This document shows positions 1-7,506 of a DNA stretch of 64,000 bases, in pieces. The stretch covers positions 868,001-932,000 of the forward strand of contig OZ241850.1 in the NCBI GenBank assembly GCA_965203045.1, given 5' to 3'. The translations under genes were made by a program, and so were the position numbers. Source of the stretch: G965203045 sp965203045. GTDB lineage: Bacteria > Pseudomonadota > Gammaproteobacteria > PS1 > Pseudothioglobaceae. The first letter of the stretch is position 1. The number at the start of each line of letters is the position of its first letter. The notes below the pieces were generated by a model. It did not search any database. It saw only the letters and a program-made list of their open reading frames with translations, and was not told the DNA's origin.

Positions 1-432
1 AACACCCAAAGCCTAGGCACCACCACTCTGACCGCAACTAAGGCTGGCGATAGTAATTATAATAATACTAGCGATAGTACCACCCTAATAGTGGTCGCTC
101 GCTTTAACTTAGATATTGACGATGATGGTAGCAGGCTAACTACCACTGACGGTATTCTAATTATCAGATTTTTAACAGGTCCTACTAATACTATAAATAC
201 CACCGATGCAACTACAACTGAGGCACAAAGAGATAACCAACAAATACTTAAGTTTTTACAAAGAGGTTATAATAGGCTAGATATTGATGGTAATGGCACA
301 ATAGCAGCAAGTAGCGATGGTATGATAATTATGCGCTACCTAGCAGACCAAGAAAATCTTAACACCACAGGTATCCCCGCAGGAGCAGATGTAGGCACAA
401 TTATTCTTAATTTGCAAAACATATACAAATAA
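1..432 (+). CDS. 3' end of a large surface or secreted repeat protein with dockerin-like calcium loops (partial)
   Basis: The reading frame is open from the first base of the window, so the gene starts upstream and only its last 143 codons are visible. The first 30 residues (TATKAGDSNYN, STTLIV) look like the end of a bacterial immunoglobulin-like or YDG-type repeat. They are followed by two EF-hand-like loops, LDIDDDGSRLTTTDG and LDIDGNGTIAASSDG, each followed by a helix ending in IIRFL or IIMRYL. This pair is the arrangement of a type I dockerin, which binds calcium and in other bacteria docks a protein to a cohesin partner. The frame stops at a TAA ending at 432. The role is inferred to be adhesion or surface assembly. 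An internal GTG at 91 is in frame but is not needed as a start. Confidence 0.7.
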   Translation, partial: NTQSLGTTTLTATKAGDSNYNNTSDSTTLIVVARFNLDIDDDGSRLTTTDGILIIRFLTGPTNTINTTDATTTEAQRDNQQILKFLQRGYNRLDIDGNGTIAASSDGMIIMRYLADQENLNTTGIPAGADVGTIILNLQNIYK

Positions 433-625
433 ATTTACTTTGTGCCTTCGCTAGCAAAATTCAAAAAGCGCCGTTCGTTAAATATATATAAATTTGATTT
501 GTATAAAACAGATACAATTTGTGAATAGAACAACAATTGGTGTCAATCTTAATAAAATATAATAACAAAATTTTACAAAGCGCAAATATAATCTAATTCT
601 TGTAAATTGCATCTATAATATCGTT

Positions 626-1129
626 ATGAAGTCAAGAAATAGTTTATTTATTTTGCTAGCCATTTTTATTGTTCCAATTGTGCTTGGCAATTTGTTTTTT
701 TTCTTATATCCTAATTTTTTTATAGCTCAAACTGTTAATTATGGTGTTTTAATCAAGCCAATTATTCAACTTAAAAAAGTAGATTATTTGCAAGGCAGAT
801 GGTCGCTATTGTATCGGACTGAGTATTGTGATAATACTTGTAAAACTGTGCTTAACAAGGCAAAAACTCTACATCTATTAACTAATGACAAAGCTAAGCG
901 CTTACAACGTCTATTACTAACGAGCAAGGACTATGTTAACAAGGTCAATATTACAATAAAACCTTTAGATGATTATACTAGCTCACAACTGGCAGATTTT
1001 GCGCCGCAAACATTGTTCTTGGTTGACCCTTTGGGTAATGTAGTGCTTGCTTATGATGGACTAAATTTTAATATTAAAAAAGCGCTCAAAGATCTGAAGC
1101 GGTTGCTTAAATATTCTAGAGTTGGTTAA
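626..1129 (+). CDS. Sco-like thioredoxin-fold protein of the cytochrome oxidase assembly cluster
   Basis: This 167-residue protein has one N-terminal membrane anchor (about residues 7-29) and a periplasmic domain of thioredoxin or Sco type. It contains GRWSLLY followed by a C-x3-C pair (CDNTC), then the later segment LFLVDPLGNVV, which matches the end of the Sco fold. Small proteins of this kind sit between surf1, ctaA and cyoE in gammaproteobacterial cox operons. The gene overlaps cyoE by one base (TAATG), which supports a role in haem or copper delivery to a haem-copper oxidase. The His that Sco proteins use as third copper ligand just before the LxDPxG segment is not evident. The function is inferred from context. 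Confidence 0.75.
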   Translation: MKSRNSLFILLAIFIVPIVLGNLFFFLYPNFFIAQTVNYGVLIKPIIQLKKVDYLQGRWSLLYRTEYCDNTCKTVLNKAKTLHLLTNDKAKRLQRLLLTSKDYVNKVNITIKPLDDYTSSQLADFAPQTLFLVDPLGNVVLAYDGLNFNIKKALKDLKRLLKYSRVG

Positions 1130-1989
1130 TGCTTTATAAAGATTTAATTGCAATGTGCAAGCTCAAAGTAGTGGCGCTAATTTTATTAACCGCATTAGTT
1201 GCAATGTTATTAACGCCACAACCTTTATCTAAATTAGCAACTTTGATGTTGGCGATATTAGGCATTGGTTTATCTGCCGCCTCAGCTGCGGTGTTTAATC
1301 ATATTATTGATGAAAAAATTGATGCGCAAATGTCGCGCACCGATAAGCGACCATTGCCACAAAAAAAAGTTAGTAGAACCCAAGCGTTAATTTGGGGCTT
1401 TAGCTTGGGTATTATCGGTTTTATGGTTTTATGGTTTGGCGTCAATCATCTAAGTGCCGCCCTTACTTTATTATCTTTGGTTGGTTATGCGGTGTTCTAT
1501 ACTATGTATCTAAAACGCGCTACACCACAAAATATTGTTATTGGTGGTGCTGCTGGTGCTACTCCGCCTATTTTGGGTTGGACTGCGGTGACTGGTGAGA
1601 TTAGTGAAATTTCTTTGGCTTTATTTTTGATTATTTTTGTTTGGACACCTCCACATTTTTGGGCATTAGCACTTTATCGGCACAAAGAATACGCTAAGGC
1701 TGAAATTCCTATGCTGCCTGTTACTCACAGTCTAGCATTTACTCGCACCCAAATTATGCTCTATACAATTTTATTAGTATTAGTGAGTTTACTACCGGTC
1801 TTGATTGTATTTTCTAGTTGGATTTACTTGGTAATTGTGCTGGTGCTAAATGTTATTTTTATTTACTATGTCTATATGCTTATCAAATACCCCCAAGATA
1901 TGAGTAGTGCTTGGAAGATATTTTCCTATTCTATTAAATACTTGATGTTATTGTTTCTAGCTTTATTATTAGACCATTTACTACTATAG
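1129..1989 (+). CDS. cyoE: protohaem IX farnesyltransferase (haem O synthase)
   Basis: This 286-residue polytopic inner-membrane protein of the UbiA prenyltransferase superfamily converts haem B plus farnesyl diphosphate to haem O for haem-copper oxidases. The first Asp-rich motif is visible as NHIIDEKIDAQMSRTDKRPLP split over residues 57-78 (N-x4-D-x3-D followed by R-x2-RPLP). The second polar loop is near residues 166-190 (WTPPHFWALAL, then the YRHKEYAKAEIPMLP region). The length is typical of the family. It starts on the ATG that overlaps the stop of the preceding Sco-like gene, so the two are translationally coupled. It is the last gene of what is probably a cox operon lying upstream of this window. 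Confidence 0.95.
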   Translation: MLYKDLIAMCKLKVVALILLTALVAMLLTPQPLSKLATLMLAILGIGLSAASAAVFNHIIDEKIDAQMSRTDKRPLPQKKVSRTQALIWGFSLGIIGFMVLWFGVNHLSAALTLLSLVGYAVFYTMYLKRATPQNIVIGGAAGATPPILGWTAVTGEISEISLALFLIIFVWTPPHFWALALYRHKEYAKAEIPMLPVTHSLAFTRTQIMLYTILLVLVSLLPVLIVFSSWIYLVIVLVLNVIFIYYVYMLIKYPQDMSSAWKIFSYSIKYLMLLFLALLLDHLLL

Positions 1990-1994
1990 TGCTA

Positions 1995-2492
1995 TTACTC
2001 ATCAGCGAAATCAAGTCTTTCTTGTACTTTGGCTAAAGCTTCAACAGCGCAAGATTCATCAATATTGCCTCCCGGAGCACCACTTATGCCAATTGCGCCA
2101 ATAAGCGCTCCGCCAGAACGAATAGGCACACCACCTTGCATTACAATTAAGCCGTCAATATGATTAAGTTCTTGACGAATATCGCCTCTGCTACCGCGAA
2201 ACGCGCCGGATGCAATACCAGCCATAATAACCATATTGGCTTTTCTTTGCGCAATTTCCAAAGTTTGCCTTGCTGCTAAATCATCACGCATTGCCGCTCG
2301 TAAGTTACCACTTCTGTCAACTACCACACTAGCGACTTGATAACCCTTTTTGCGACAATGTTCAATACTGGATTTTGCTATATGGTTGGCAACATCAAGG
2401 CCTATATTTTTTTGATTAAAAACATCAACCGCATAAATATTAGCACTCAATAACGTCAAAACTAGGCCAATTGTAATATGTGTGTATTTCAT
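1995..2492 (-). CDS. secreted HbpS/GlcG family protein
   Basis: This 165-residue protein has a clear signal peptide (hydrophobic residues 5-20, cleavage after NIYA) and one HbpS/GlcG (DUF336) domain. Family hallmarks are VVVDRSGNLRAAMRDD near residue 60, the alanine-rich helix after it, GGVPI and GAIGISGAPGGNIDE near the C-terminus. Members form small oligomeric shells. Some bind haem or cobalamin-like ligands, and in others the function is unknown. It is convergent with cyoE (stop to stop distance 5 bases), so it is a separate transcript reading from about 2500. A link with haem is plausible from the neighbour but is only inference. Confidence 0.85.
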   Translation of the reverse strand: MKYTHITIGLVLTLLSANIYAVDVFNQKNIGLDVANHIAKSSIEHCRKKGYQVASVVVDRSGNLRAAMRDDLAARQTLEIAQRKANMVIMAGIASGAFRGSRGDIRQELNHIDGLIVMQGGVPIRSGGALIGAIGISGAPGGNIDESCAVEALAKVQERLDFADE

Positions 2493-3024
2493 TGATTATC
2501 CTTATTGTATAGGTTAGTTATAAAATTATCTAATTAATGCCACAGACGCCATATTTAAAGCCCAATGGAAAATTAGGCGCTAAAAATAATTATGTGTGCT
2601 GACTAATTATATATCATGATTTTGGCTAAGCATTAATAAATAATGATAGTAAACGTATAAAGCACAAAGCTATGTCTCTTATAGCTGTGCGTATTCAGTG
2701 TTTCAATTCCCAGTTATGCAAGAGAGATTTTATATTTTTTAGTATTGTTATCATTAAGCAGTATGCTGTTAATGGGCCTTATAACGATTAATGTTAACAG
2801 TAAACTCATACTATCAAATCGCTAAGCAAGTATATCCACTATAAAGCCCACTAACATAAACGCAGCCTCTAAGGCTGTGGCACACCTATATGTCCCAAAA
2901 AGCACGCCACAACAGACCAGAGTGATAAATTGAATAATTATTATTTATTCCTTTCCTCACTTGTCGCTTTGTGCTAATAGTAATATCTATCTAGCTGCAG
3001 ATTTTGATTACTATTTTTTAAGCT
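2493..3024. other. 532-base intergenic stretch without a convincing gene
   Basis: It lies between the start of the HbpS-like gene and the end of the carbonic anhydrase gene. All six frames are broken by frequent stops. The only structured element I can point to is a small perfect hairpin at 2863-2877 (CAGCCT, loop CTA, AGGCTG) without a following T-run. A roughly 40-codon hydrophobic open run on the minus strand ending at 2822 lacks a start codon and is not called. The length is unusual for this compact window, so it may be an eroded gene. Confidence 0.5.
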
Positions 3025-3606
3025 TTAGCTCGCTCTGCCTGCTTCAGTTGCTTCTGGCACCTCTATTAACTTACCTGTTTTGCAATCGTAGATGTAGCCA
3101 TATATAGGAATATCGGTTGGAACCATTGAATTATTTTTAATACGCATAACATCTTCAACCACACTTTTTTCATTATTACTAATTGTTAGCCAATTAACGT
3201 ATTTTCCATCAATTGTGCCACCACCAGCATTGCTGTCATGCCAGCCAGATGAGTCTACGGTTGCAGTTTTAAGACTGGATGATAGTAAGTCGCTCATAAC
3301 CTCGTTGGTAAATGTCTCCATTCCACAGCCAGTGTGATGTATTACAAACCACTCTTTTGTACCCAGCAGTTTATAAGAAATAACCAGAGAACGAATAGCA
3401 TCATCACTAGCTCTGCCGCCTGCGTTGCGAATAATGTGAGCATCTCCTTCGGCAAGTCCCGCGTATTTTGCTGGATCCAGACGAGCATCCATACAAGTAA
3501 GGATGGCAAATTGTCGCTTGGGCGGTATAGGTAAATCACCTCTGCTACCAAAATTGGCTACATAATCATCATTTGCTGAAATTACTTCATTAACTGTTTC
3601 ACTCAT
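3025..3606 (-). CDS. cynT: beta-class carbonic anhydrase, cyanate-operon type
   Basis: This 193-residue zinc enzyme interconverts CO2 and bicarbonate. The zinc ligands and partners are visible: C38 in CMDAR with the Asp40-Arg42 dyad, then H91 and C94 in HHTGCGM. IRNAGGRASDDAIRSL is the conserved dimer and active-site segment. The gene lies 32 bases downstream of cyanase on the same strand. Cyanase consumes bicarbonate and releases CO2, so an adjacent carbonic anhydrase to recycle bicarbonate is the classical cynT role. It could also serve general carbon supply in an autotroph. The symbol is given for context, since the protein belongs to the short class of beta enzymes and is not a close CynT match by inspection. 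Confidence 0.88.
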   Translation of the reverse strand: MSETVNEVISANDDYVANFGSRGDLPIPPKRQFAILTCMDARLDPAKYAGLAEGDAHIIRNAGGRASDDAIRSLVISYKLLGTKEWFVIHHTGCGMETFTNEVMSDLLSSSLKTATVDSSGWHDSNAGGGTIDGKYVNWLTISNNEKSVVEDVMRIKNNSMVPTDIPIYGYIYDCKTGKLIEVPEATEAGRAS

Positions 3607-3638
3607 ATTATATCTCCTTTAATTTTAAGTTTATTATA

Positions 3639-4079
3639 TTACCATTTTTTATAAGGTAAAAATTTACCATTCATAGTAATTATTACGCGGTCACCTTGGG
3701 GGTTATTTTCCTTATCTATTGACATAGTAAAATCAACTGCGCTCATAATGCCATCTCCAAATTTTTCTTGTATAACGGCTTTGATTGGCATTCCAAATAC
3801 CTGTATTATTTCATAAAAACGATAAATAAGTGGGTCGGTTGGGACTGTATACCCAAGTCCTTTGGTAGGGTATTGAGTTAATTTGTTTGAGATATCTTTT
3901 TTAACACCAAGTTTGGCGCCTATCTTTGCAGCTTCCTCCTCACTGGCGCTTGATTGTCTATATAGCAGCGATGCTACCCAAACCTCACTTCTATTAACGA
4001 ACTTACCCAAATCGGCAAAACTTAGGCCTTTGCTTTTTTTTGCTTCTAATAATGTTTGCACGACTTCTGTTGTTTCCAC
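3639..4079 (-). CDS. cynS: cyanase (cyanate hydratase)
   Basis: This 146-residue protein catalyses cyanate plus bicarbonate to ammonia plus two CO2, via carbamate. The N-terminal half is a helix-turn-helix-like domain and the C-terminal half the decamer-forming catalytic domain. The catalytic triad known from the E. coli enzyme (Arg96, Glu99, Ser122) appears here as R87, E90 and S113, in IYRFYEIIQVFG and MSAVDFTMS, with a constant offset of nine. The gene is first in a two-gene unit with the downstream carbonic anhydrase and would be transcribed from about 4100-4150. An ATG with AGGAG a few bases upstream sets the start. Confidence 0.95.
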   Translation of the reverse strand: METTEVVQTLLEAKKSKGLSFADLGKFVNRSEVWVASLLYRQSSASEEEAAKIGAKLGVKKDISNKLTQYPTKGLGYTVPTDPLIYRFYEIIQVFGMPIKAVIQEKFGDGIMSAVDFTMSIDKENNPQGDRVIITMNGKFLPYKKW

Positions 4080-4166
4080 ATTTAACTCCTTTTTAAAATG
4101 ATTAAAAAAACATTAATCAGCCCCCTGATTATACTCGCCTTTTTTTAGTTGGGTTAATAAAATTAA

Positions 4167-4515
4167 TTATTTTGCATTTGTTGGATTATTTTCAGGACGC
4201 GCTAGTGTCAGCGCCATATCGGCGTGCACAGCAGAAACAAACCATTTTTTACCATACAAATGCCAATTACCATTCTCATAATACGATTAATTCTATTACC
4301 CCCAAGCGTCCTAGTGTATAAGCTCAGGTTCTAATTGATGTTCGCTTAGTTGCTGCTGATAAAGTTCACCTGCGGATAAGGCTGCCATGGCTACCAAATC
4401 AGGTTTGGCTTTTGTAAGTATGTCAGCTTAGCAGATAATGTTCTAAGCAGGATATCAGTATAAAATCATCACTAAGTTGCTTGCTTAATTGCGGAGGTGA
4501 TTGAATAAAACTCAT
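4167..4515 (-). pseudogene. decayed acyl-CoA dehydrogenase (N-terminal fragments only)
   Basis: Reading the minus strand from an ATG at 4515 gives MSFIQSPPQLSKQLSDDF, an N-terminus typical of large FadE/AidB-type acyl-CoA dehydrogenases, which stops after about 30 codons. In shifted frames the text resumes with LSAGELYQQQLSEHQLEPEL, then DAWG interrupted by two stops, then YGKKWFVSAVHADMALTLARP, which is the flavin-proximal strand of the same family in the right order. The family is about 540 residues. Here fewer than 120 codons remain, with several frameshifts, internal deletions and no C-terminal half. It is a relic, not a functional gene. I assembled these pieces by eye. Confidence 0.75.
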
Positions 4516-4523
4516 AGTGTTTT

Positions 4524-4580
4524 AGTGCTTTTATACTAGGGAGCTGTATGTTACAAATTATAAATAAATATAAAAGCACT
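4524..4580. repeat. 12-base perfect inverted repeat between the dehydrogenase relic and tauE
   Basis: The arms are AGTGCTTTTATA (4524-4535) and TATAAAAGCACT (4569-4580), separated by 33 bases. It lies 135 bases upstream of the tauE start, with no T-run that would make it a clear terminator. The left arm lies inside a 15-base word, TTTTAGTGCTTTTAT (4520-4534), that recurs upstream of dsrA at 28086-28100. Confidence 0.55.
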
Positions 4581-4714
4581 GGTATAAAATTATGAGCGAG
4601 GTTACCTATTAAAACAATAACAACCTATTTAATAATGTTTGTTGAGATGATAAAAAATTATATTGCCTAAATTATGCAAACATACAAACAAAATCACCGA
4701 GTTGGTAAGCTTTA

Positions 4715-5446
4715 ATGTTCACTGCTATTGATTGGGTGTTAATTGGGCTGATTTTTGTTTGGACTGGTTTTGTGCGCACTGGTTTGGGTTTTGGAGGGGC
4801 GGCGTTGGGGTTGCCGCTACTTTTATTGGTCGGAGAGTCACCGCTTTATTGGTTGCCGATTATTGGTGTTCATTTATTGTTTTTTACATCTCTTATGTTA
4901 AAAACAACATTAAGACAGGTGGACTGGGGTTATTTGAGATATTCGCTGTGGTGGATATTACCGCCGGCTTTGGTGGGGGTGTTCGGACTCATCAGTTTGC
5001 CTGTGGATTTATTAAGTGTTGCGATTTATGGTATTGCTATTAGTTATGCGCTTATGTGGGTGTTGGGCGTATCTCCTTATAGTAGTAGTGCTTGGGTAGA
5101 TAAGTTTTTGTTGGGGCTGGGCGGTTATGTTGCTGGACTGTCGCTAACTGGGGCGCCGATGATGGTTGCGGTGTATTTACGTCATGTGAGGCTTGATTAT
5201 CTGCGTAATACTTTATTTGTGTTATGGTTTATTTTGGTAACTATTAAGATGGCAACTTTTGTGACTTTTGGAGTAAGTATTCATTGGTTATTGGCTTTGA
5301 TATTATTACCTATTGCTTATGTAGGACACCATTTGGGTTTATTGGCTCATAATAAAATTTTATCCAATCAAGTGTTATTTAAAAGGTGGGTAGGTGTAGG
5401 TTTGATTATAGTTAGCTTATTGGGGTTGATGAAAATTGTTCTTTAG
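4715..5446 (+). CDS. TauE/SafE family membrane exporter (sulfite/sulfonate type)
   Basis: This 243-residue integral membrane protein has about eight hydrophobic segments. It carries the family signature near residues 20-36, GFVRTGLGFGGAALGLP, and its repeat near residues 136-150, GGYVAGLSLTGAPMM. The family moves sulfite, sulfoacetate, organosulfonates or other small anions. In an organism that generates sulfite through Dsr and oxidises it through Apr, export or exchange of sulfite or a related anion is a reasonable inference, but the substrate cannot be read from the sequence. The gene stands alone between a pseudogene and a convergent lipoprotein gene. Confidence 0.85.
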   Translation: MFTAIDWVLIGLIFVWTGFVRTGLGFGGAALGLPLLLLVGESPLYWLPIIGVHLLFFTSLMLKTTLRQVDWGYLRYSLWWILPPALVGVFGLISLPVDLLSVAIYGIAISYALMWVLGVSPYSSSAWVDKFLLGLGGYVAGLSLTGAPMMVAVYLRHVRLDYLRNTLFVLWFILVTIKMATFVTFGVSIHWLLALILLPIAYVGHHLGLLAHNKILSNQVLFKRWVGVGLIIVSLLGLMKIVL

Positions 5447-5473
5447 TAGCGTGTCGCGAGATAGATTTTTCTA

Positions 5474-6184
5474 TTATTGAATTTTATTTATTTCATCTTG
5501 AATTTTTTGTTTTTGTTGCTCTAGCTCTTCTATTTTTCTCATTCTTTCTTGTTGCTGTTGCAATTCTAACTCACGTTTTTTAGCGCGTTCAATTTCTGTT
5601 TTGGGAGGTTTTGCCAAATAATTAAAGTATTTAACAATGCGTTTGATACCCGCTGCCTTTGTTGCTTGTTTGGTGGCGCTTCTTGCCTCGCGCTCGGTAA
5701 CTGAACCTAGCAGGTAGGCGGTGTTATTATTAACTACAACTAAAACGTGGCTGGGGTGGAAAACCTCTTGGTTATAAAATAATAATTCAATATGCAATTT
5801 GGTCTTAATATCATTTAAGCGCTGAGCAAAACTGCGGTTAGGCGCTACTCTTAATTCGTTAATTACTCGCACAATATCTTCTCTTTGTTTCAGCATTGCT
5901 TGTTCGATAGCATTTTTTACCTGTTCATTTGGCACCTCGCCAGTCATAAGCACATTGCGATTATAAACGCTAAAGTCAACTCTTCCATCAGCGGCAATTG
6001 GATTGTCGTTAATCCAATTTTCCAAAAATAAGTCTAAGGTTTCATCATCTACTACAGTGCCAACACTACGGCGGTCTTGGTTAATAGCAGAAATTGCGCC
6101 CACCACGCCTACACTGGTAGCAACACAAGAGCTTAATAGTAGCATTACTACACTGAGTAAAATTAGAGTAATTTTGTTAATCAT
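5474..6184 (-). CDS. dolP: BON-domain outer-membrane lipoprotein, DolP (YraP)-like, with coiled tail
   Basis: This 236-residue lipoprotein has a hydrophobic signal ending in a lipobox (LLSSC, Cys20). Two BON domains follow (about residues 65-125 and 130-195), with features such as VLMTGEVPNEQVKNAIE and AYLLGSVTEREARSAT. DolP helps keep the outer membrane intact in enterics. The start chosen is the ATG at 6184, which overlaps the yraN stop (TGATG). A TTG one codon earlier is less likely. Oddly, the protein continues for about 40 residues past the second BON domain in a Glu/Gln/Arg-rich segment (ELELQQQQERMRKIEELEQQ) predicted to form a coiled coil. E. coli DolP lacks such a tail. Confidence 0.85.
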   Translation of the reverse strand: MINKITLILLSVVMLLLSSCVATSVGVVGAISAINQDRRSVGTVVDDETLDLFLENWINDNPIAADGRVDFSVYNRNVLMTGEVPNEQVKNAIEQAMLKQREDIVRVINELRVAPNRSFAQRLNDIKTKLHIELLFYNQEVFHPSHVLVVVNNNTAYLLGSVTEREARSATKQATKAAGIKRIVKYFNYLAKPPKTEIERAKKRELELQQQQERMRKIEELEQQKQKIQDEINKIQ

Positions 6185-6597
6185 CAATCATATCCCATTG
6201 CGTTTTGAATCCAATCAAGTTGTGCTGGCTTGGGCGACTTTTTAAGTCTTAGCCGTTGCCAAATTGACATTTTAGGGTATTTTAAGTCAGCGTGCAGACT
6301 AATAATATCAAAACGGGACATAAAACTAGCATATTTGCTGTTTTGGACAATGAAATATTTAGCGGCTTTTAAGATATGGGTTTGTTTGCGTCTATCAACA
6401 GTTTCAAACCCAGCCAAAAAGTTCTCGCTTTTGCGATAGCGCACCTCTATAAATACTAAAACATCAGTATCAAGCATAATTAAATCTATTTCCCCGAGTT
6501 TGGTAAAATAATTACGTTTAACTAACTTTAGCCCTTGTTGTTTGAGAAAGGTTAGAGCAAAATCTTCCGCCTGTTTGCCAATATTTTTAGTTTTCAT
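6184..6597 (-). CDS. yraN: YraN/UPF0102 family nuclease-like protein
   Basis: This is a 137-residue protein of the UPF0102 family, a restriction-endonuclease-like fold. The family signature runs IGKQAEDFALTFLKQQGL near the N-terminus, then GEIDLIMLD and VFIEVRYRKS, which together carry the E-x-D and E-x-R/K residues of the PD-(D/E)xK core, and ETVDRRKQTHILKAAKYFI. The start ATG at 6597 was preferred over an upstream in-frame start at 6720 because the extra residues would be antisense to rsmI and look non-coding. The gene is one base away from the divergent rsmI start and is coupled to dolP. This matches the rsmI/yraN/dolP neighbourhood of gammaproteobacteria. Confidence 0.9.
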   Translation of the reverse strand: MKTKNIGKQAEDFALTFLKQQGLKLVKRNYFTKLGEIDLIMLDTDVLVFIEVRYRKSENFLAGFETVDRRKQTHILKAAKYFIVQNSKYASFMSRFDIISLHADLKYPKMSIWQRLRLKKSPKPAQLDWIQNAMGYD

Positions 6598-6598
6598 T

Positions 6599-7423
6599 AT
6601 GCAAAAAACATTATTTATTGTTGCCACTCCGATTGGCAATTTAGCAGATATAAGTTTACGTGCCATAGAGGTGTTATCTGCTGTTGATACTATTTTAGCA
6701 GAAGATAGCAGGCATGCCAAACTACTGCTAAATCATTATCAGATAAATCGCCCTATTATCAGTTTTTATGAGCATAATGAGGCGGTGCAAACTCCTAAAA
6801 TTATTCAACAATTACAGAATGGGAAAAGTTTTGCTTTGATTAGCGATGCTGGCACACCACTAATTAGCGACCCTGGGCTTGTACTTGTTAGTGCTGCTAA
6901 AAAGGCTGGTATTACTGTTGTGCCAATTCCAGGACCTAGTGCTGTTATTACTGCATTAAGCGCAAGTGGCATTAGTAGCAACTTTTGGTCATTTTATGGC
7001 TTTATGCCAACTAAAATAGGCGCTAAAACCGCGCTTATTAAAAGTTTGCTTTATGCAAAACAGGTTAGTATTTTTTATGAATCTCCCAAACGTATTGTTG
7101 CTACTTTAATCTTGATGAAAAAAATTTTAAACAGCAAGCGAACTATCTGTCTTGCCAAAGAGTTAACCAAGCAATTTGAGACTATTAAAACTGATACTAT
7201 TGATATCATTTTGCAGTGGTTACTAGCAGATAAAAAACATCAAAACGGTGAATTTGTGCTAATTATCACACCTGCTAAAATCAGTAGCCAACATAATCAA
7301 TTAGAGATGCTAACTAAAATAATGCCTATTTTATTAACAGAACTTAGCCCATCATCTAGCGCTAAAATTGCTGCTAAAATTACCGGACTTGATAGAAAAA
7401 CTTGTTATGACTATGCGCTTTAG
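6599..7423 (+). CDS. rsmI: 16S rRNA 2'-O-methyltransferase RsmI (C1402)
   Basis: This 274-residue protein is a member of the tetrapyrrole-methylase fold. It methylates the ribose of C1402 in the 16S rRNA decoding region, using S-adenosylmethionine. The motifs are LFIVATPIGNLADISLRA at the N-terminus, EDSRHAKLLLNHY near residue 40, SDAGTPLISDPG near residue 85 and PIPGPSAVITALSASGI near residue 115. The ATG at 6599 matches the family N-terminus. The in-frame upstream start at 6542 would add 19 residues antisense to yraN and is rejected. The start is back to back with yraN with a single base between the codons. Confidence 0.95.
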   Translation: MQKTLFIVATPIGNLADISLRAIEVLSAVDTILAEDSRHAKLLLNHYQINRPIISFYEHNEAVQTPKIIQQLQNGKSFALISDAGTPLISDPGLVLVSAAKKAGITVVPIPGPSAVITALSASGISSNFWSFYGFMPTKIGAKTALIKSLLYAKQVSIFYESPKRIVATLILMKKILNSKRTICLAKELTKQFETIKTDTIDIILQWLLADKKHQNGEFVLIITPAKISSQHNQLEMLTKIMPILLTELSPSSSAKIAAKITGLDRKTCYDYAL

Positions 7424-7506
7424 TTGACTATCAATTATCGTTAAGAAAATATCTAATCCTAGTTTAAAAAGTATAAAATAATTGCTATTTACTTACTTAA
7501 CTGATT

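Noticed and set aside
2822..2940. About 40-codon hydrophobic open run on the minus strand (FITLVCCGVLFGTYRCATA...)
   Set aside because: It has no start codon or ribosome-binding site and matches no family I know. It could be a relic, but one frame of this length is expected by chance in A-T-rich DNA.
3342..3551. ORFs of 60-70 codons on either strand inside the carbonic anhydrase gene and similar internal ORFs elsewhere
   Set aside because: They lie wholly within clearly coding genes in other frames and have no family features.
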